A stretch of DNA of 64,000 bases from Nitrosopumilus sp. Nsub (GCF_001541925.1 NZ_LQMW01000017.1:62001-126000), one strand, 5' to 3'. Counted from the stretch's first letter, positions 48,891 through 58,841 are shown. The notes: generated from the sequence alone by a model not told the origin. Made by a program: numbers and translations.

Positions 48891-50044
48891 ACAGAGTTCT
48901 AATTTTAGTTAATTTAACAGGATTAATCATAGGCATTTCATATGGACTTCATGGTCCAATTCTACCAATTTTTGCAAAAAATGTTATTGGTGCAACATAT
49001 TCAGAATTGGGTATTATCGGACTAGCAAATTTTGTTCCATACATGTTCATTCCACTTTTTGTTGGAATTTTATTAGATAGAATGAACAATGCACATCTAT
49101 TAGCAATAGGAGCAGCAATCAATTCAGCATCAATCTATCTTTTATCCATTGCACAATCAGTTCCAGAAATATTGGGATTTAGAGTAATGACAGGAGTAGC
49201 TCATGCATTTTTCTGGCCACCATGTGAATCAATTATTTCAAATGAAAGTACAGAAAAGAACAGAGTCAAAAACATCTCTTGGTTTACAATGTTTTTTGTA
49301 ATGGGTTTCATGATTGGACCCCTATTAGGTACAGCATTTTTAGAGAATCTCGATGTAACATATAGAATATTATTCCAAATTGCAGCATTCATTTTAGCTG
49401 CAGGAATTATTACAGCATTATTAGCATCAAGAAAGAGAGTCAAAGTACATCACGAGAGATTTTCTTTTTCAGCAATTAAAGATATGAAGAAATTTCCAGA
49501 AGTGATCACATTACTGATTTTCTGTACATCTTCATTTGGCATAATTCTAACAATTTTTCCAGCATTTCTTAATGACAAAGGAATGGATCCAACAGATGTT
49601 TTGTATTTATTTTTTGCATTTGGAATTTCACGAGTAGTTTCACTTGCATTAGCAGGAAAATTTGCAAAGAAAACAAGTCAAACATTGATTGCAGCAACAT
49701 TAGCAGTTTCAATAGGACTAGCTATTTCTGTGGTTGCAGATTCAATAATCACATTTGGAATTGCTTTAGTGTTAATGGGATTTGGATTTAGCATATTTTT
49801 CCCGCTAACTTTAGAAATAATTTTAAGCAAAACAAAGAAAGGTATATCTGGAAAAATTATCGGAGCTTATGAAACAATTTTTGGATTAGGATGGGCATTA
49901 GGGCCAACAATCGGAGGACCGATAACACATTCATTTGGGGATGAAACACCATACATAGTATTTTCAATAATTGGAATAGGCATTACAGTATTAGCAATAA
50001 TTTCAAGAAAGAAATTAGAGCCATTAAAGATTCAGGAAAAATAG
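48887..50044 (+). CDS. MFS transporter
   Basis: 385 aa, 12 predicted transmembrane helices, with a conserved MFS-type loop after helix two (GILLDRMNNAHLLAIG). ATG overlaps the methyltransferase stop, so the two are coupled. Substrate unknown; a drug/metabolite exporter is possible. Confidence 0.82.
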   Translation: MNRVLILVNLTGLIIGISYGLHGPILPIFAKNVIGATYSELGIIGLANFVPYMFIPLFVGILLDRMNNAHLLAIGAAINSASIYLLSIAQSVPEILGFRVMTGVAHAFFWPPCESIISNESTEKNRVKNISWFTMFFVMGFMIGPLLGTAFLENLDVTYRILFQIAAFILAAGIITALLASRKRVKVHHERFSFSAIKDMKKFPEVITLLIFCTSSFGIILTIFPAFLNDKGMDPTDVLYLFFAFGISRVVSLALAGKFAKKTSQTLIAATLAVSIGLAISVVADSIITFGIALVLMGFGFSIFFPLTLEIILSKTKKGISGKIIGAYETIFGLGWALGPTIGGPITHSFGDETPYIVFSIIGIGITVLAIISRKKLEPLKIQEK

Positions 50045-50120
50045 TAATTCAAAATAATAAAACAAAATTAGGCACAATTTCAAACATTACGTTTAATTTT
50101 AAATTAGAAAATACCTGAAC

Positions 50121-50465
50121 ATGTTAGAATTTTCATTGAATATAGGTGGAAGTGAATGGATGATAATCATATTTGTTGCAGTCGTACTAGTTTTAGGAAC
50201 AGGTAAACTTCCAGGTGCAGCCAAAAAAATGGGAAAAGTTGTTAGTGAATACAACAGTGCCAAAAATGAAATTCAACAACAAATGAAAGAAGTAACGGAA
50301 GAAGTGCCAAAAATTTCAGGACCAGTTGAAACTGAAAGAGAGAAATTAGAAATGATTGCGAAATCTGCAGGTATTATTACTGAAGGTAAGACAGATGATG
50401 AGATTCAAAAAGAAATATCTACAAAAATGGGTCAAAAAACAACAGAAACATCTGAAAAAAAATAA
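50121..50465 (+). CDS. tatA: Twin-arginine translocase TatA/E-like protein
   Basis: 114 aa. Short N-terminal segment GGSEWMIIIFVAVVLVLGTGKLPG with the transmembrane helix and the hinge FGxxKLP-like GTGKLPGAAKKMGK, then an amphipathic helix and an acidic tail. Exports folded proteins such as copper enzymes. Possible promoter TTAATTTTAAAT about 25 bases upstream. TatC is not in the window. Confidence 0.85.
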   Translation: MLEFSLNIGGSEWMIIIFVAVVLVLGTGKLPGAAKKMGKVVSEYNSAKNEIQQQMKEVTEEVPKISGPVETEREKLEMIAKSAGIITEGKTDDEIQKEISTKMGQKTTETSEKK

Positions 50466-50467
50466 AA

Positions 50468-51244
50468 TTATTTTGATTTTTTAATTCGATAAAGATCCTT
50501 GTCTAATCTTTTTTTAGCAAATTTGTAATAATCAGGAACAATTTCAAATCCAAGATAACGACGATTAAGAGATTTACTTACAACTGCAGTTTGTCCAGAA
50601 CCCAGAAAAGGATCAAATACAATATCTTTTTTTTCACTAGAATATTCTAATAATTTTTTTATTATTTCAGAAGGGAGTTTGGTAGGAGTTTTTTCATCAC
50701 CAGACCAATATTCTCTTTTGATATCCCAAACATCTTCTTTATCACGATAATGAAGGCTTCTACCATCTGGCGATTTATCACCTTGTTTAAATCTAGAAAA
50801 GGGAAAGAATTTCCTTTTTTTGTCATCTTTACAAACGTAAAGACAATGATAATGAGAAGTAACAAATTTCTTTTTTGTGACAACACCAAATTGATATTTC
50901 CAAATAATATGGTTAATAGTCACAAATCCAACATCATCTAATGCACGTAAAATATCTTTGAGATTATTCCATCCTGAAAAAACATACATGCTTCCAGAAT
51001 CTTTTAAAATTCGAAATACCTCACTCATCCAAGAAAATGTGAAATCATAATAATTTTCAGGTTTAATCTCATTATATCCAGATAACACTCTAGAAGCAGT
51101 TCTATTGTAATTAGCCTTTTTTGCTTTAAAATTAATAGCAAATGGAGGATCAGTTATGACAAGATCAATTTTATTTTTAGAGATTAATTTCATACCATCA
51201 ATACAATTTTTATTGTAAATTTTGTCAATTTCCACTTTATTCAT
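50468..51244 (-). CDS. Orphan DNA methyltransferase (amino-methylating, beta order)
   Basis: 258 aa from ATG 51244. Catalytic motif ITDPPFAIN (about 30-38) precedes the AdoMet motif FDPFLGSGQTAV (210-221), which is the order of beta-class N6-adenine or N4-cytosine methyltransferases. The target-recognition region lies between. No restriction nuclease is adjacent, so it is probably a solitary methylase. The frame stays open to 51316. It is divergent from the helicase gene, with which it shares a spacer of about 90 bases. Confidence 0.85.
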   Translation of the reverse strand: MNKVEIDKIYNKNCIDGMKLISKNKIDLVITDPPFAINFKAKKANYNRTASRVLSGYNEIKPENYYDFTFSWMSEVFRILKDSGSMYVFSGWNNLKDILRALDDVGFVTINHIIWKYQFGVVTKKKFVTSHYHCLYVCKDDKKRKFFPFSRFKQGDKSPDGRSLHYRDKEDVWDIKREYWSGDEKTPTKLPSEIIKKLLEYSSEKKDIVFDPFLGSGQTAVVSKSLNRRYLGFEIVPDYYKFAKKRLDKDLYRIKKSK

Positions 51245-51337
51245 TTTTAAATTAAAGATTGTTTCTAGGTTAATAATCTCATTGGTTAATAAAGAAATTA
51301 AACAATAAATCATCAAATATTTCTAATTAAATAGATC

Positions 51338-53848
51338 TTGAAATTTTCATGTCCAAAATGTAAATCAAAAATTGAAATTCAAAAAACATTTAACAAAAAA
51401 ATACACGTATCTTGCAATAAATGTGGGATTCAAGATATTTTAGAATTTTCAAAAAATCCGGATGAAGTGTTTTTAGAATTTTTATCAAGATTTGACAAGG
51501 GGTTAGTCACTCAAAAAGAACTAACAATAGAATTAGCAGATGAAGGGATAATCAGGACAGAGAAAGAAATTAATGAAATGATCGGGGAATCAACTCCAGA
51601 AAAATTTCTTGAAGAAATTTTACGTTCAAAAAAAGATTTTATTTCAGATTATAAAATTTTGAAGAATTCTGAGCCTAAAATGGGATGCAAAGTTGAAGAT
51701 TTAGGATTAGATGAAAATATTTCAATTTTTTTAAATGAATTAAAAATTAAACAATTTTACAAATTCCAAGAGGATGCAATTCAAGAAATAGTATTTGGAG
51801 AAAATATTGTTATTGAGGCACCAACAGCATCAGGAAAAACAGAGGCATTTTTGATTCCAGTTATTCAAAGAATAAAAAAAGAATCCAACAAAGGTAAAAT
51901 TTTTGCAATTTTTGTGTATCCAACAAAGGCATTAGCCAGAGATCAGTTTCCAAAAATCAAAAAATTTGCAGATAAAATAAAAATAAACGTTAAAGTCTTT
52001 GACGGAGATACAAAAATAGAAGAGAGAAAAGAAATAATTGAAACACCTCCTGAAATCATAATTACAAATTTTGATGTGTTACATTATCACTTATGGCACC
52101 AAACAAAATTTTCAAGTCTACTAAATTCAACAAAAATTTTAGTGGTAGATGAAGCACATGTTTATTCAGGAATTTTTGGTTCTAATGTTCATTATATCAT
52201 AAAAAGATTAAAACGAATATGTAAAGACAAATTACAATTTGTTGCAGCATCTGCAACACTGGAAGATGCCAAAACATTTTGTGAACAATTATTTGGTGAA
52301 AAAATGCAATTGGTTAAAGGTTCTGGTAAAAAAGGAGAAACAGATTTTGTAATGTTATTTCCATCACTTAGAACTCAAAGAAACCTAATGGTAGAATTAA
52401 CAAAAAAATTGACAGATAAAGACCACAAAACAATGATTTTTAGCAATTCGCATTTGAATGCTGAACTTTTAGCAATGCAAACAAAAAAGCAAAAAATCAA
52501 CATCAAAGTACATCGAGCAGGATTAATGTCAAATTATAGAATGTCAGTTGAAAAACAATTCAAAGAAGACAAATTACAAGCAATTTCATGCACTCCTACG
52601 CTTGAACTAGGTATAGATGTGGGAAATGTAGATTGTGTGATTTCATCCACAATTCCAGTAAATAGGCTCACTCAAAGAATAGGAAGAGCTGCAAGAAAAG
52701 GACAAAGAGGATATGCATTTTTAGCATTAGGAAATGATCCAATTTCACAATATTACAAAAATCATCCCGATGATTATTTTGAAGATATAGAAAAAACATA
52801 CATTGATCCAAACAACCCATTTGTAGAAGAATTTCAAATACTAGCAATGGCTTGCGATAAACCAATTTCAAAACATGAATTAAAAGAACATCAAAAAATG
52901 ATTGAACATCATTTAAAACAAGAAAACATCATAGAATCAAATAATCGAATCATACCTAACTTTGAAAAAATTAGTTCAATTTTAAACGATTACAGTATCA
53001 GAGGAATTGGAAAATCAATAGATATTTTTTTGAATGAAAGAAAAGTAGGTGACAGAATACTTCCTATTGCATTAGAGGAATTACATAAAGATGCAATTTA
53101 TTTTCTAGCTGGTTCTCGTTACAAAGTTAAAGAATTGAATTATCCTAAAGAAAATTATGCTAAAATCGAAAGAATTCAAAAAGACTATCCATATTACACA
53201 AAATCATTAACAGAAGAATGGCCAACAATTGAAAGCATTTTTGAAAAAAGAAATGCAGGGGGAATTGAAATAGCATTTTGTAAATTGCATATAGAAAAAA
53301 AAGTCTATGGTTATGTGAATATTGAATTAGGACAAGAAGTTACACAGGGTGAAAAAGTAATGTTGGATACACCTCTAGAATATGATTTCATTACAAAAGG
53401 TATTGTATTTCATGCACCAAGTCCTTTAAAAATTATTGAAAAATCTGAAGATGAAGAATATACTGAAGCAAGTGGATATCATGCTACTGAACATGTCGTA
53501 ATTGAAGGTAGTAATATGATTACAGGAGGAGTTTCTCAAGATTTAGGAGGAATTTCACTAGGCACATCAGGCTTAATTTTCATTTATGATGGCGCAATTG
53601 GAGGCAGCGGTGCAAGTAAAGCACTATACGATAGATTTGAAAAAGTGCTTGAAAGAAGCATGCATATTGTAAAAGAATGTCCATGTAAAAATGAGGCAGG
53701 ATGCCCAAGATGTACATTTTCCTACAGATGTGGAAATAATAATGAATTTTTACATAAATATTCAGCATTAGAAATTTTAGAAAGAATCAACAAAGGAGAA
53801 AAAACAAAACTAATCGATCCTATGGAAGGAGACAGACCGTTAGTATGA
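51338..53848 (+). CDS. DEAD/DEAH helicase with C-terminal DUF1998 four-Cys domain
   Basis: 836 aa. The N-terminus (CPKCKSKIE and SCNKCGIQ) is a zinc ribbon, then helicase motif I APTASGKTE (161-169), VDEAH (270-274), SATLE, and motif VI RIGRAARKGQRG. The C-terminal DUF1998 region ends with ECPCKNEAGCPRCTFSYRCG, four cysteines as in MrfA/Hrq1-type repair helicases. A role in DNA repair or in defence both fit. Start is TTG 51338, because the zinc ribbon begins there. Confidence 0.86.
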   Translation: MKFSCPKCKSKIEIQKTFNKKIHVSCNKCGIQDILEFSKNPDEVFLEFLSRFDKGLVTQKELTIELADEGIIRTEKEINEMIGESTPEKFLEEILRSKKDFISDYKILKNSEPKMGCKVEDLGLDENISIFLNELKIKQFYKFQEDAIQEIVFGENIVIEAPTASGKTEAFLIPVIQRIKKESNKGKIFAIFVYPTKALARDQFPKIKKFADKIKINVKVFDGDTKIEERKEIIETPPEIIITNFDVLHYHLWHQTKFSSLLNSTKILVVDEAHVYSGIFGSNVHYIIKRLKRICKDKLQFVAASATLEDAKTFCEQLFGEKMQLVKGSGKKGETDFVMLFPSLRTQRNLMVELTKKLTDKDHKTMIFSNSHLNAELLAMQTKKQKINIKVHRAGLMSNYRMSVEKQFKEDKLQAISCTPTLELGIDVGNVDCVISSTIPVNRLTQRIGRAARKGQRGYAFLALGNDPISQYYKNHPDDYFEDIEKTYIDPNNPFVEEFQILAMACDKPISKHELKEHQKMIEHHLKQENIIESNNRIIPNFEKISSILNDYSIRGIGKSIDIFLNERKVGDRILPIALEELHKDAIYFLAGSRYKVKELNYPKENYAKIERIQKDYPYYTKSLTEEWPTIESIFEKRNAGGIEIAFCKLHIEKKVYGYVNIELGQEVTQGEKVMLDTPLEYDFITKGIVFHAPSPLKIIEKSEDEEYTEASGYHATEHVVIEGSNMITGGVSQDLGGISLGTSGLIFIYDGAIGGSGASKALYDRFEKVLERSMHIVKECPCKNEAGCPRCTFSYRCGNNNEFLHKYSALEILERINKGEKTKLIDPMEGDRPLV

Positions 53849-53950
53849 AAAAATATCAACATGGCAAACTAAACAATTAGTTATATCTCAAAAATTACTC
53901 CATACTAAAATCACATAAGATAATGTAATACTTGTTTTTTTAATCAGAAA

Positions 53951-54172
53951 TTAATGAGAGGATTTGATGTCTAGTTTTAATTTTTTAATCAGAAATAGTG
54001 CTGCTGCTCCAATGTTAAGCATAATTCCTCCAGATATTATTCCCACATATGAAATCCAATTAATTGGAGCTGTCAAGAAATACAAAATCGTTGCAGACAA
54101 TATGGCAATTCCAGCAATGATCAGTAAACATGCAACTAATTTTGCAACAGATATTGTCTTTTCACGTTCCAT
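53951..54172 (-). CDS. Small membrane protein, two helices
   Basis: 73 aa with two hydrophobic helices (LLIIAGIAILSATILYF and GIISGGIMLNIGAAAL) and a Lys-rich C-terminus. Function unknown. ATG 54172, three bases after the stop of a similar small membrane protein. Confidence 0.55.
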   Translation of the reverse strand: MEREKTISVAKLVACLLIIAGIAILSATILYFLTAPINWISYVGIISGGIMLNIGAAALFLIKKLKLDIKSSH

Positions 54173-54175
54173 ATC

Positions 54176-54436
54176 TCAATCCTTATTTTCGTCTTCTTTT
54201 GAAACATCATCATCTAATAATTTGGAGATAGTGTAATCATGATGTTCTTTTCGATTTTTAGCATTTAATTTTTTGATTTTTCTTTTAAGATCTATTCCTG
54301 CTATCAACATTGCACTTCCAAAAAAGAGAGAAATACCTGAAAAAAATGTCAAACCATAAGACAGTACAAGATTTATTCCAACCAACAGAACTGCTATTCC
54401 AACTACAACTAACAACAGAGGAATTTGTTTTATCAC
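54176..54436 (-). CDS. Small membrane protein, two helices with charged tail
   Basis: 86 aa: two hydrophobic helices in the first 50 residues, then a basic and finally acidic tail (KLLDDDVSKEDENKD). GTG start 54436. Forms a pair with the next gene, both of unknown function. Confidence 0.5.
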   Translation of the reverse strand: MIKQIPLLLVVVGIAVLLVGINLVLSYGLTFFSGISLFFGSAMLIAGIDLKRKIKKLNAKNRKEHHDYTISKLLDDDVSKEDENKD

Positions 54437-54603
54437 AATTTACCAAGAAAATTGGCCTTGATAATGATTCCTCTTGTCTACTTTAACGTTCCAAACACAT
54501 CAGAATTCCACATTCAGAGAAGGTCATTGATATATTATGTTTGATTTTTTCTTAGTATAGAAAATCAAAATGGGATAAATATAAGAAAAAAGATAACATT
54601 ATT

Positions 54604-55434
54604 ATGAAAAAGGTTGCTCTTGTGACAGGCAGTTCATCAGGTATTGGACTAGAGACAGTATTAGCACTAGCAAGAGACGGATATGAAACATATGCAAGCA
54701 TGAGAGATGTAAAAAAATCTGCAGAATTAGAGTATGCTGCAAAAAAAGAAAATATCAAAATAAAAATTATCGAATTAGATGTAAATAAAGAAGAATCAAT
54801 AATTTCAGCAATAAAAAAAATATCATCAAATAGTGGAAGATTAGATGTTTTAGTAAATAATGCAGGGTACGGTCAATTTGGATGTACTGAAGATATTACA
54901 TTAGATGATTTTAGAAAACAGTTTGAAACAAATTTTTTCAGCATTGTTAAAATTATTCAAGAGGTTTCTCCAATAATGAGAAATCAAAAATCAGGAATTA
55001 TAGTAAATATCAGTTCAGTTGTTGGAAAAATTGGATTGCCAGGTTCTCCAGCTTATATCAGTACAAAATTTGCTTTAGAAGGGTTTAGTGAATGTTTAAG
55101 ATATGAACTAGGTCAATTTGGAATTAAAACAACATTGATTGAACCAGGAGTGATTAAAACAAACTTTTTCAATTCAATGAAAATTCCTGAATCAAAAACA
55201 GATCCAAAATACAAAGAATTAACAGATCATATTTTAGCAGGTCTTAAGATGATGGCTGAAATGGGAACTGCTCCATCACAGGTTGCAGACGTCATAATGA
55301 AAGCCATTCATAGTGATGAAATACTTCCACGATATATTGTGGGTACTGATGCAGCCATGTTTATGGAAGCAAAACAAGCCAAAACAGACCTAGAATTTGA
55401 AAAATATATGAGTAAAGAGCTATTTCCAGGCTAA
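54604..55434 (+). CDS. Short-chain dehydrogenase/reductase
   Basis: 276-aa SDR: cofactor motif TGSSSGIG (8-15), NNAGYG, the catalytic Ser in INISSVV and Y-x3-K in AYISTKFALEG. The C-terminal part is longer than in minimal SDRs. It resembles the retinol/keto-reductase group; substrate unknown. A TATA-like TTAGTATAG lies about 45 bases upstream. Confidence 0.88.
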   Translation: MKKVALVTGSSSGIGLETVLALARDGYETYASMRDVKKSAELEYAAKKENIKIKIIELDVNKEESIISAIKKISSNSGRLDVLVNNAGYGQFGCTEDITLDDFRKQFETNFFSIVKIIQEVSPIMRNQKSGIIVNISSVVGKIGLPGSPAYISTKFALEGFSECLRYELGQFGIKTTLIEPGVIKTNFFNSMKIPESKTDPKYKELTDHILAGLKMMAEMGTAPSQVADVIMKAIHSDEILPRYIVGTDAAMFMEAKQAKTDLEFEKYMSKELFPG

Positions 55435-55508
55435 AATTTACTTTATGTTAAATTATATACAGATGTTAAGGAGTTTTTGTCAAAGTCCACAACTAAAAAT
55501 GAGATAAA

Positions 55509-57170
55509 ATGAAATGGAAAAAATTACAACATAATGGAATCTTGTTTCCTCCAGAATACGAGAAACAAGGAATTAAAATAAAAATTAAAGGAGAGGCTGT
55601 CAATCTTGACATAAATCAAGAAGAGATGGTATATCAGTGGGCAAAGAAAAAAGATACTCCTTATGCACAAGACAAAGTTTTTCGAAAAAACTTTACAGAT
55701 GATTTTATTAAAACATTAGATTCAAAATTTAAAAAAATATCATATGAGGATATTGATTTTTCAACTGCTTACAAAATTGTAGATAAAGAAAAAGATCTCA
55801 AAGAGATGATGACAAAAGAAGAAAAAAAGGCATTAGCTGCAAAAAGAAAAGAATTACGTGAAAAATTAAAAACAAAATATGGAATTGCCATCATGGATGG
55901 AAAAGAAGTGGAAGTTGGAAACTATATGGCAGAACCTCCAGGAATATTCATCGGCAGAGGCGAACATCCACTTAGAGGTAAATGGAAACCAAGAGTTACA
56001 GCAAAAGACGTGACATTAAACTTAGGAAAAGATGCAAAAATACCAGAAGGTGATTGGGGTAAAATTATTCATGATAACGATTCAATGTGGTTAGCCAGTT
56101 GGATGGATTTCCTTACACAAAAAAGAAAATATGTTTGGTTAGCAGATACTGCAGGATTAAAACAAGATAGAGATAAGCAAAAATATGAAAAAGCAGTCAA
56201 GCTCGGAAATGAAATTGAAAAAATAAAAGATCGAATAGTCAATGACATGAAAAGTAAAGATCCTAAAATTAACAAAATATCTACTGCATGTTATTTGATT
56301 TATAGAACTGCTATGAGGGTAGGAGACGAAAAAGATCCGGATGAAGCAGATACAGTAGGCGCAACAACACTAAGAAAAGAGCACATCAAAATTACAGCAA
56401 ATGCAATTAAATTTGATTTTCTAGGTAAAGATAGTGTAAGATGGCAAGAGACAGTTGTTGCAGAAGGTCACGATAAGCAATTTCATGAGAATCTTAAAAA
56501 CATAATTGAAAAGAAGAAACCTAAAGATGAAATTTTTGAAGACATTACATCAAGACATGTCAATCAATATTATTCAAGTATTGTAAAAGGACTAACTGCC
56601 AAAGTGTTTAGAACATATCTTGCAACTACAGTTGTTAAGAATTATCTAGTAAAACATGATACGATTAAAACAAAAACTGCAAATGAGAAATTGTATCATG
56701 CGAAATTAGCAAACTTAGAAGCAGCAATGATGTGTAACCACAAAAGAACGATTCCTAAAACATTTGAACAAACTTTACAAAAGAAAAGGGATTCAATTAA
56801 AAAATTAGAAAAACAAAAAGTCTGGGAAAAAACTAAAGAGACTCTTAAAAAAGTTGAGGAAAAAGAACCTAAAACAGAAATTCAAAAGAAAAGTAAAACA
56901 AAAAGAATTAAGACATTAAATGAACAGATTAAAAGACAAAAAGCTAAACATAAAGAAAGATTACAAAAACTTGAGCTGCAATTAGATTTATCAGAAAAAA
57001 CTAAAGATTATGCAATTGGAACATCATTAAGAAATTACATAGATCCACGAGTTTTCAAAGCATGGACTGGTGAAGTGGGAGTTGAATGGGAAAAATTGTA
57101 TACAGCAGCATTACAAAAAAAATTCCTTTGGGTTAAAGACGAAGATGTCAAATGGAAAGATCTAAAGTAA
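55509..57170 (+). CDS. topIB: DNA topoisomerase IB
   Basis: 553 aa eukaryote-type topoisomerase I. N-terminal core matches GILFPPEYE and PPGIFIGRGEHPLRGKWKPR; catalytic arginine region YRTAMRVGDEKD, KDSVRW, and a coiled linker of Lys/Glu before the C-terminal TSLRNYIDPR with catalytic Tyr510. Topoisomerase IB of this type is one of the traits that set Thaumarchaeota apart from most other archaea. Relaxes supercoils. ATG start; a GGAG lies about 40 bases upstream. Confidence 0.96.
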   Translation: MKWKKLQHNGILFPPEYEKQGIKIKIKGEAVNLDINQEEMVYQWAKKKDTPYAQDKVFRKNFTDDFIKTLDSKFKKISYEDIDFSTAYKIVDKEKDLKEMMTKEEKKALAAKRKELREKLKTKYGIAIMDGKEVEVGNYMAEPPGIFIGRGEHPLRGKWKPRVTAKDVTLNLGKDAKIPEGDWGKIIHDNDSMWLASWMDFLTQKRKYVWLADTAGLKQDRDKQKYEKAVKLGNEIEKIKDRIVNDMKSKDPKINKISTACYLIYRTAMRVGDEKDPDEADTVGATTLRKEHIKITANAIKFDFLGKDSVRWQETVVAEGHDKQFHENLKNIIEKKKPKDEIFEDITSRHVNQYYSSIVKGLTAKVFRTYLATTVVKNYLVKHDTIKTKTANEKLYHAKLANLEAAMMCNHKRTIPKTFEQTLQKKRDSIKKLEKQKVWEKTKETLKKVEEKEPKTEIQKKSKTKRIKTLNEQIKRQKAKHKERLQKLELQLDLSEKTKDYAIGTSLRNYIDPRVFKAWTGEVGVEWEKLYTAALQKKFLWVKDEDVKWKDLK

Positions 57171-57263
57171 ATGTATAGAAAATTATTTCAAAAATAGTCA
57201 AAAAAACAGGCAAAATATCCTAGTAGAATCATTTAATTTCCCATATTTTCAACCATATATTAT

Positions 57264-57378
57264 GCCGGGGTAGCTCAGCCTGGTTAGAGTGCCAGTTCAA
57301 TTGGTAAACTCTAACGGTTCTCCAACTAAGGCAATACTCATAATCTGGAGGTCGCGAGTTCGAAACTCGCCCCCGGCA
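57264..57378 (+). tRNA. tRNA-Met (CAT), elongator type, with intron
   Basis: Acceptor GCCGGGG pairs with CCCCGGC, D arm GCTC/GAGT, T arm GCGAG-TTCGAAA-CTCGC, discriminator A. The anticodon loop CTCATAA puts CAT at 57339-57341. The cloverleaf closes only if a 40-base segment (57296-57335) is removed between positions 30 and 31, inside the anticodon stem, rather than at the usual 37/38 site. The G1-C72 pair and A73 fit elongator Met better than initiator; tRNA-Ile2 is the remaining option. Confidence 0.9.
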
Positions 57379-57427
57379 CACAGATTATTCTTAAAAATTG
57401 TAAGATGGGGGTTTCTATGAAAAATTT

Positions 57428-57871
57428 TTAAGAATAGTATTCTTTAAAGCCCTTATCTGTAGGGACTAATTCAGTTTTCATACCAAATAATCCAGATTTT
57501 TGTTGGGCTTTCATCAATCCATTATTTTCCAAATCTTCTAAAATGGAATTAAGTTCCTCAGTAGTTAAACCTGTATTTTTTTGAATATTTTCAAATAATC
57601 TAACTCCTCTATGTAACTCACCTAAAACAAGCATGTTTTTGGTTTGGGGTTTTGAAGATTTTGGAGATTCTTGGTATTCAGCAAGGTTTGATTCAAATTG
57701 TTCATCAGACTGTTTTTCAAATCTACCAAAATCAGAGCCATATTGTCTTTGTGAAATGTCTTGAGAGTTAAAATCACCAGTTTTGAGTTTTCTCAACACA
57801 CGTGGCAAAATTCTTGCCAATGGAATCATTAAGAAGATAATCAAATAAACCCATGAAAAATCAGCTTCCAT
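57428..57871 (-). CDS. Membrane-anchored winged-helix protein, unknown function
   Basis: 147 aa. One N-terminal transmembrane helix (WVYLIIFLMIPLARILP), a polar linker, then a C-terminal winged helix (VRLFENIQKNTGLTTEELNSILEDLENNGLM is interrupted only for brevity here: helix-turn-helix from VRLFENIQ to EDLENNG). Could sense or tether DNA at the membrane. ATG 57871. Divergent from the SPFH gene with about 100 bases between. Confidence 0.6.
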   Translation of the reverse strand: MEADFSWVYLIIFLMIPLARILPRVLRKLKTGDFNSQDISQRQYGSDFGRFEKQSDEQFESNLAEYQESPKSSKPQTKNMLVLGELHRGVRLFENIQKNTGLTTEELNSILEDLENNGLMKAQQKSGLFGMKTELVPTDKGFKEYYS

Positions 57872-57977
57872 ACCATTTTCACGTATTAATAAGATAAATT
57901 TGTTGATGATTATTTTCCCTAGTTTAGGAATGAAAAGAGTGATGGGTATAATAGTAGGAAAAAATCTACCATCATAG

Positions 57978-58841
57978 ATGTCAAAATATCAATCATCTCC
58001 AGTTAAAGTTAACATGAGTGCAGCCAAAGTGGTTGTGGGTGCCATTATTCTTCTAATTATAATTGGAGTTGTGGCAGGAGCATCAGTTAAAATTGTAGAA
58101 TCAGGTAATAGAGGAGTACTTACACAATGGAGTGCAGTAGATTTAACAGCACCACCACTTGATGAAGGTATTCACTTTGTTGTTCCATTTCAAGATGAGG
58201 TAGTACAAGTTGAAGTTCGTACTCTAAAGTATGATAAAGAAACTAGAAGTGCATCAAAAGACCTTCAGACTGTAGAAACTACAGTTACTGTAAACTATCA
58301 TGCAGAATATGAGAAAGTGAATTATCTTTACAAGGAAATTGGATTAGATTATGAAAGTAGGGTTATCGGACCAGCAGTTGAAGAAACAGTAAAACAAGTT
58401 ACAGCAAATTATAATGCAGAAGAATTAATTACAAAAAGACCACTAGTTAAGGGAGACATTGAAAATGCAATTAGAGATAGATTAAACCAATTTTACGTAA
58501 CTACAGAAGTTATTTCAATTACAGATTTCGAATTTTCACCATTATTTGCTCAAGCAATTGAAGCTAAAGTAGAAGCAGAACAAAAAGCCCAAAAAGCAGA
58601 AAATGATCTTATAAGAATTGAAGTTGAAGCCAGACAACTTGAAGCTCAAGCAGTAGGTTTGGCAGCAGCAAATATTGCAGAAGCAAATGGTGAAGCAGAA
58701 GCAATTGCAATTATCAATAACGCACTTTCACAAAACCCATATTATTTAGAGTGGTTGAAGACACAAGCATGGGACGGTAAACTTCCTCTAGTAGTTGGAG
58801 AAGGTGGAACACCATTTATTCAAATTCCAGTACAACCTTAA
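57978..58841 (+). CDS. SPFH/Band 7 (prohibitin-like) membrane protein
   Basis: 287 aa. An N-terminal membrane helix (VVVGAIILLIIIGVVAG) is followed by the Band 7 domain (RGVLTQWSAVD, GIHFVVPFQDEVVQVEV) and an Ala/Glu-rich coiled coil from about 190 to 240. Oligomerises into membrane scaffolds and often associates with proteases. No NfeD partner is adjacent. ATG start. Confidence 0.9.
   Translation: MSKYQSSPVKVNMSAAKVVVGAIILLIIIGVVAGASVKIVESGNRGVLTQWSAVDLTAPPLDEGIHFVVPFQDEVVQVEVRTLKYDKETRSASKDLQTVETTVTVNYHAEYEKVNYLYKEIGLDYESRVIGPAVEETVKQVTANYNAEELITKRPLVKGDIENAIRDRLNQFYVTTEVISITDFEFSPLFAQAIEAKVEAEQKAQKAENDLIRIEVEARQLEAQAVGLAAANIAEANGEAEAIAIINNALSQNPYYLEWLKTQAWDGKLPLVVGEGGTPFIQIPVQP

Noticed and set aside
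50468-51244. Restriction-modification system
   Set aside because: No restriction endonuclease or specificity subunit is seen next to the methyltransferase.
53849-53950. Possible gene in the gap after the helicase
   Set aside because: Only short frames and AT-rich sequence; nothing supportable.
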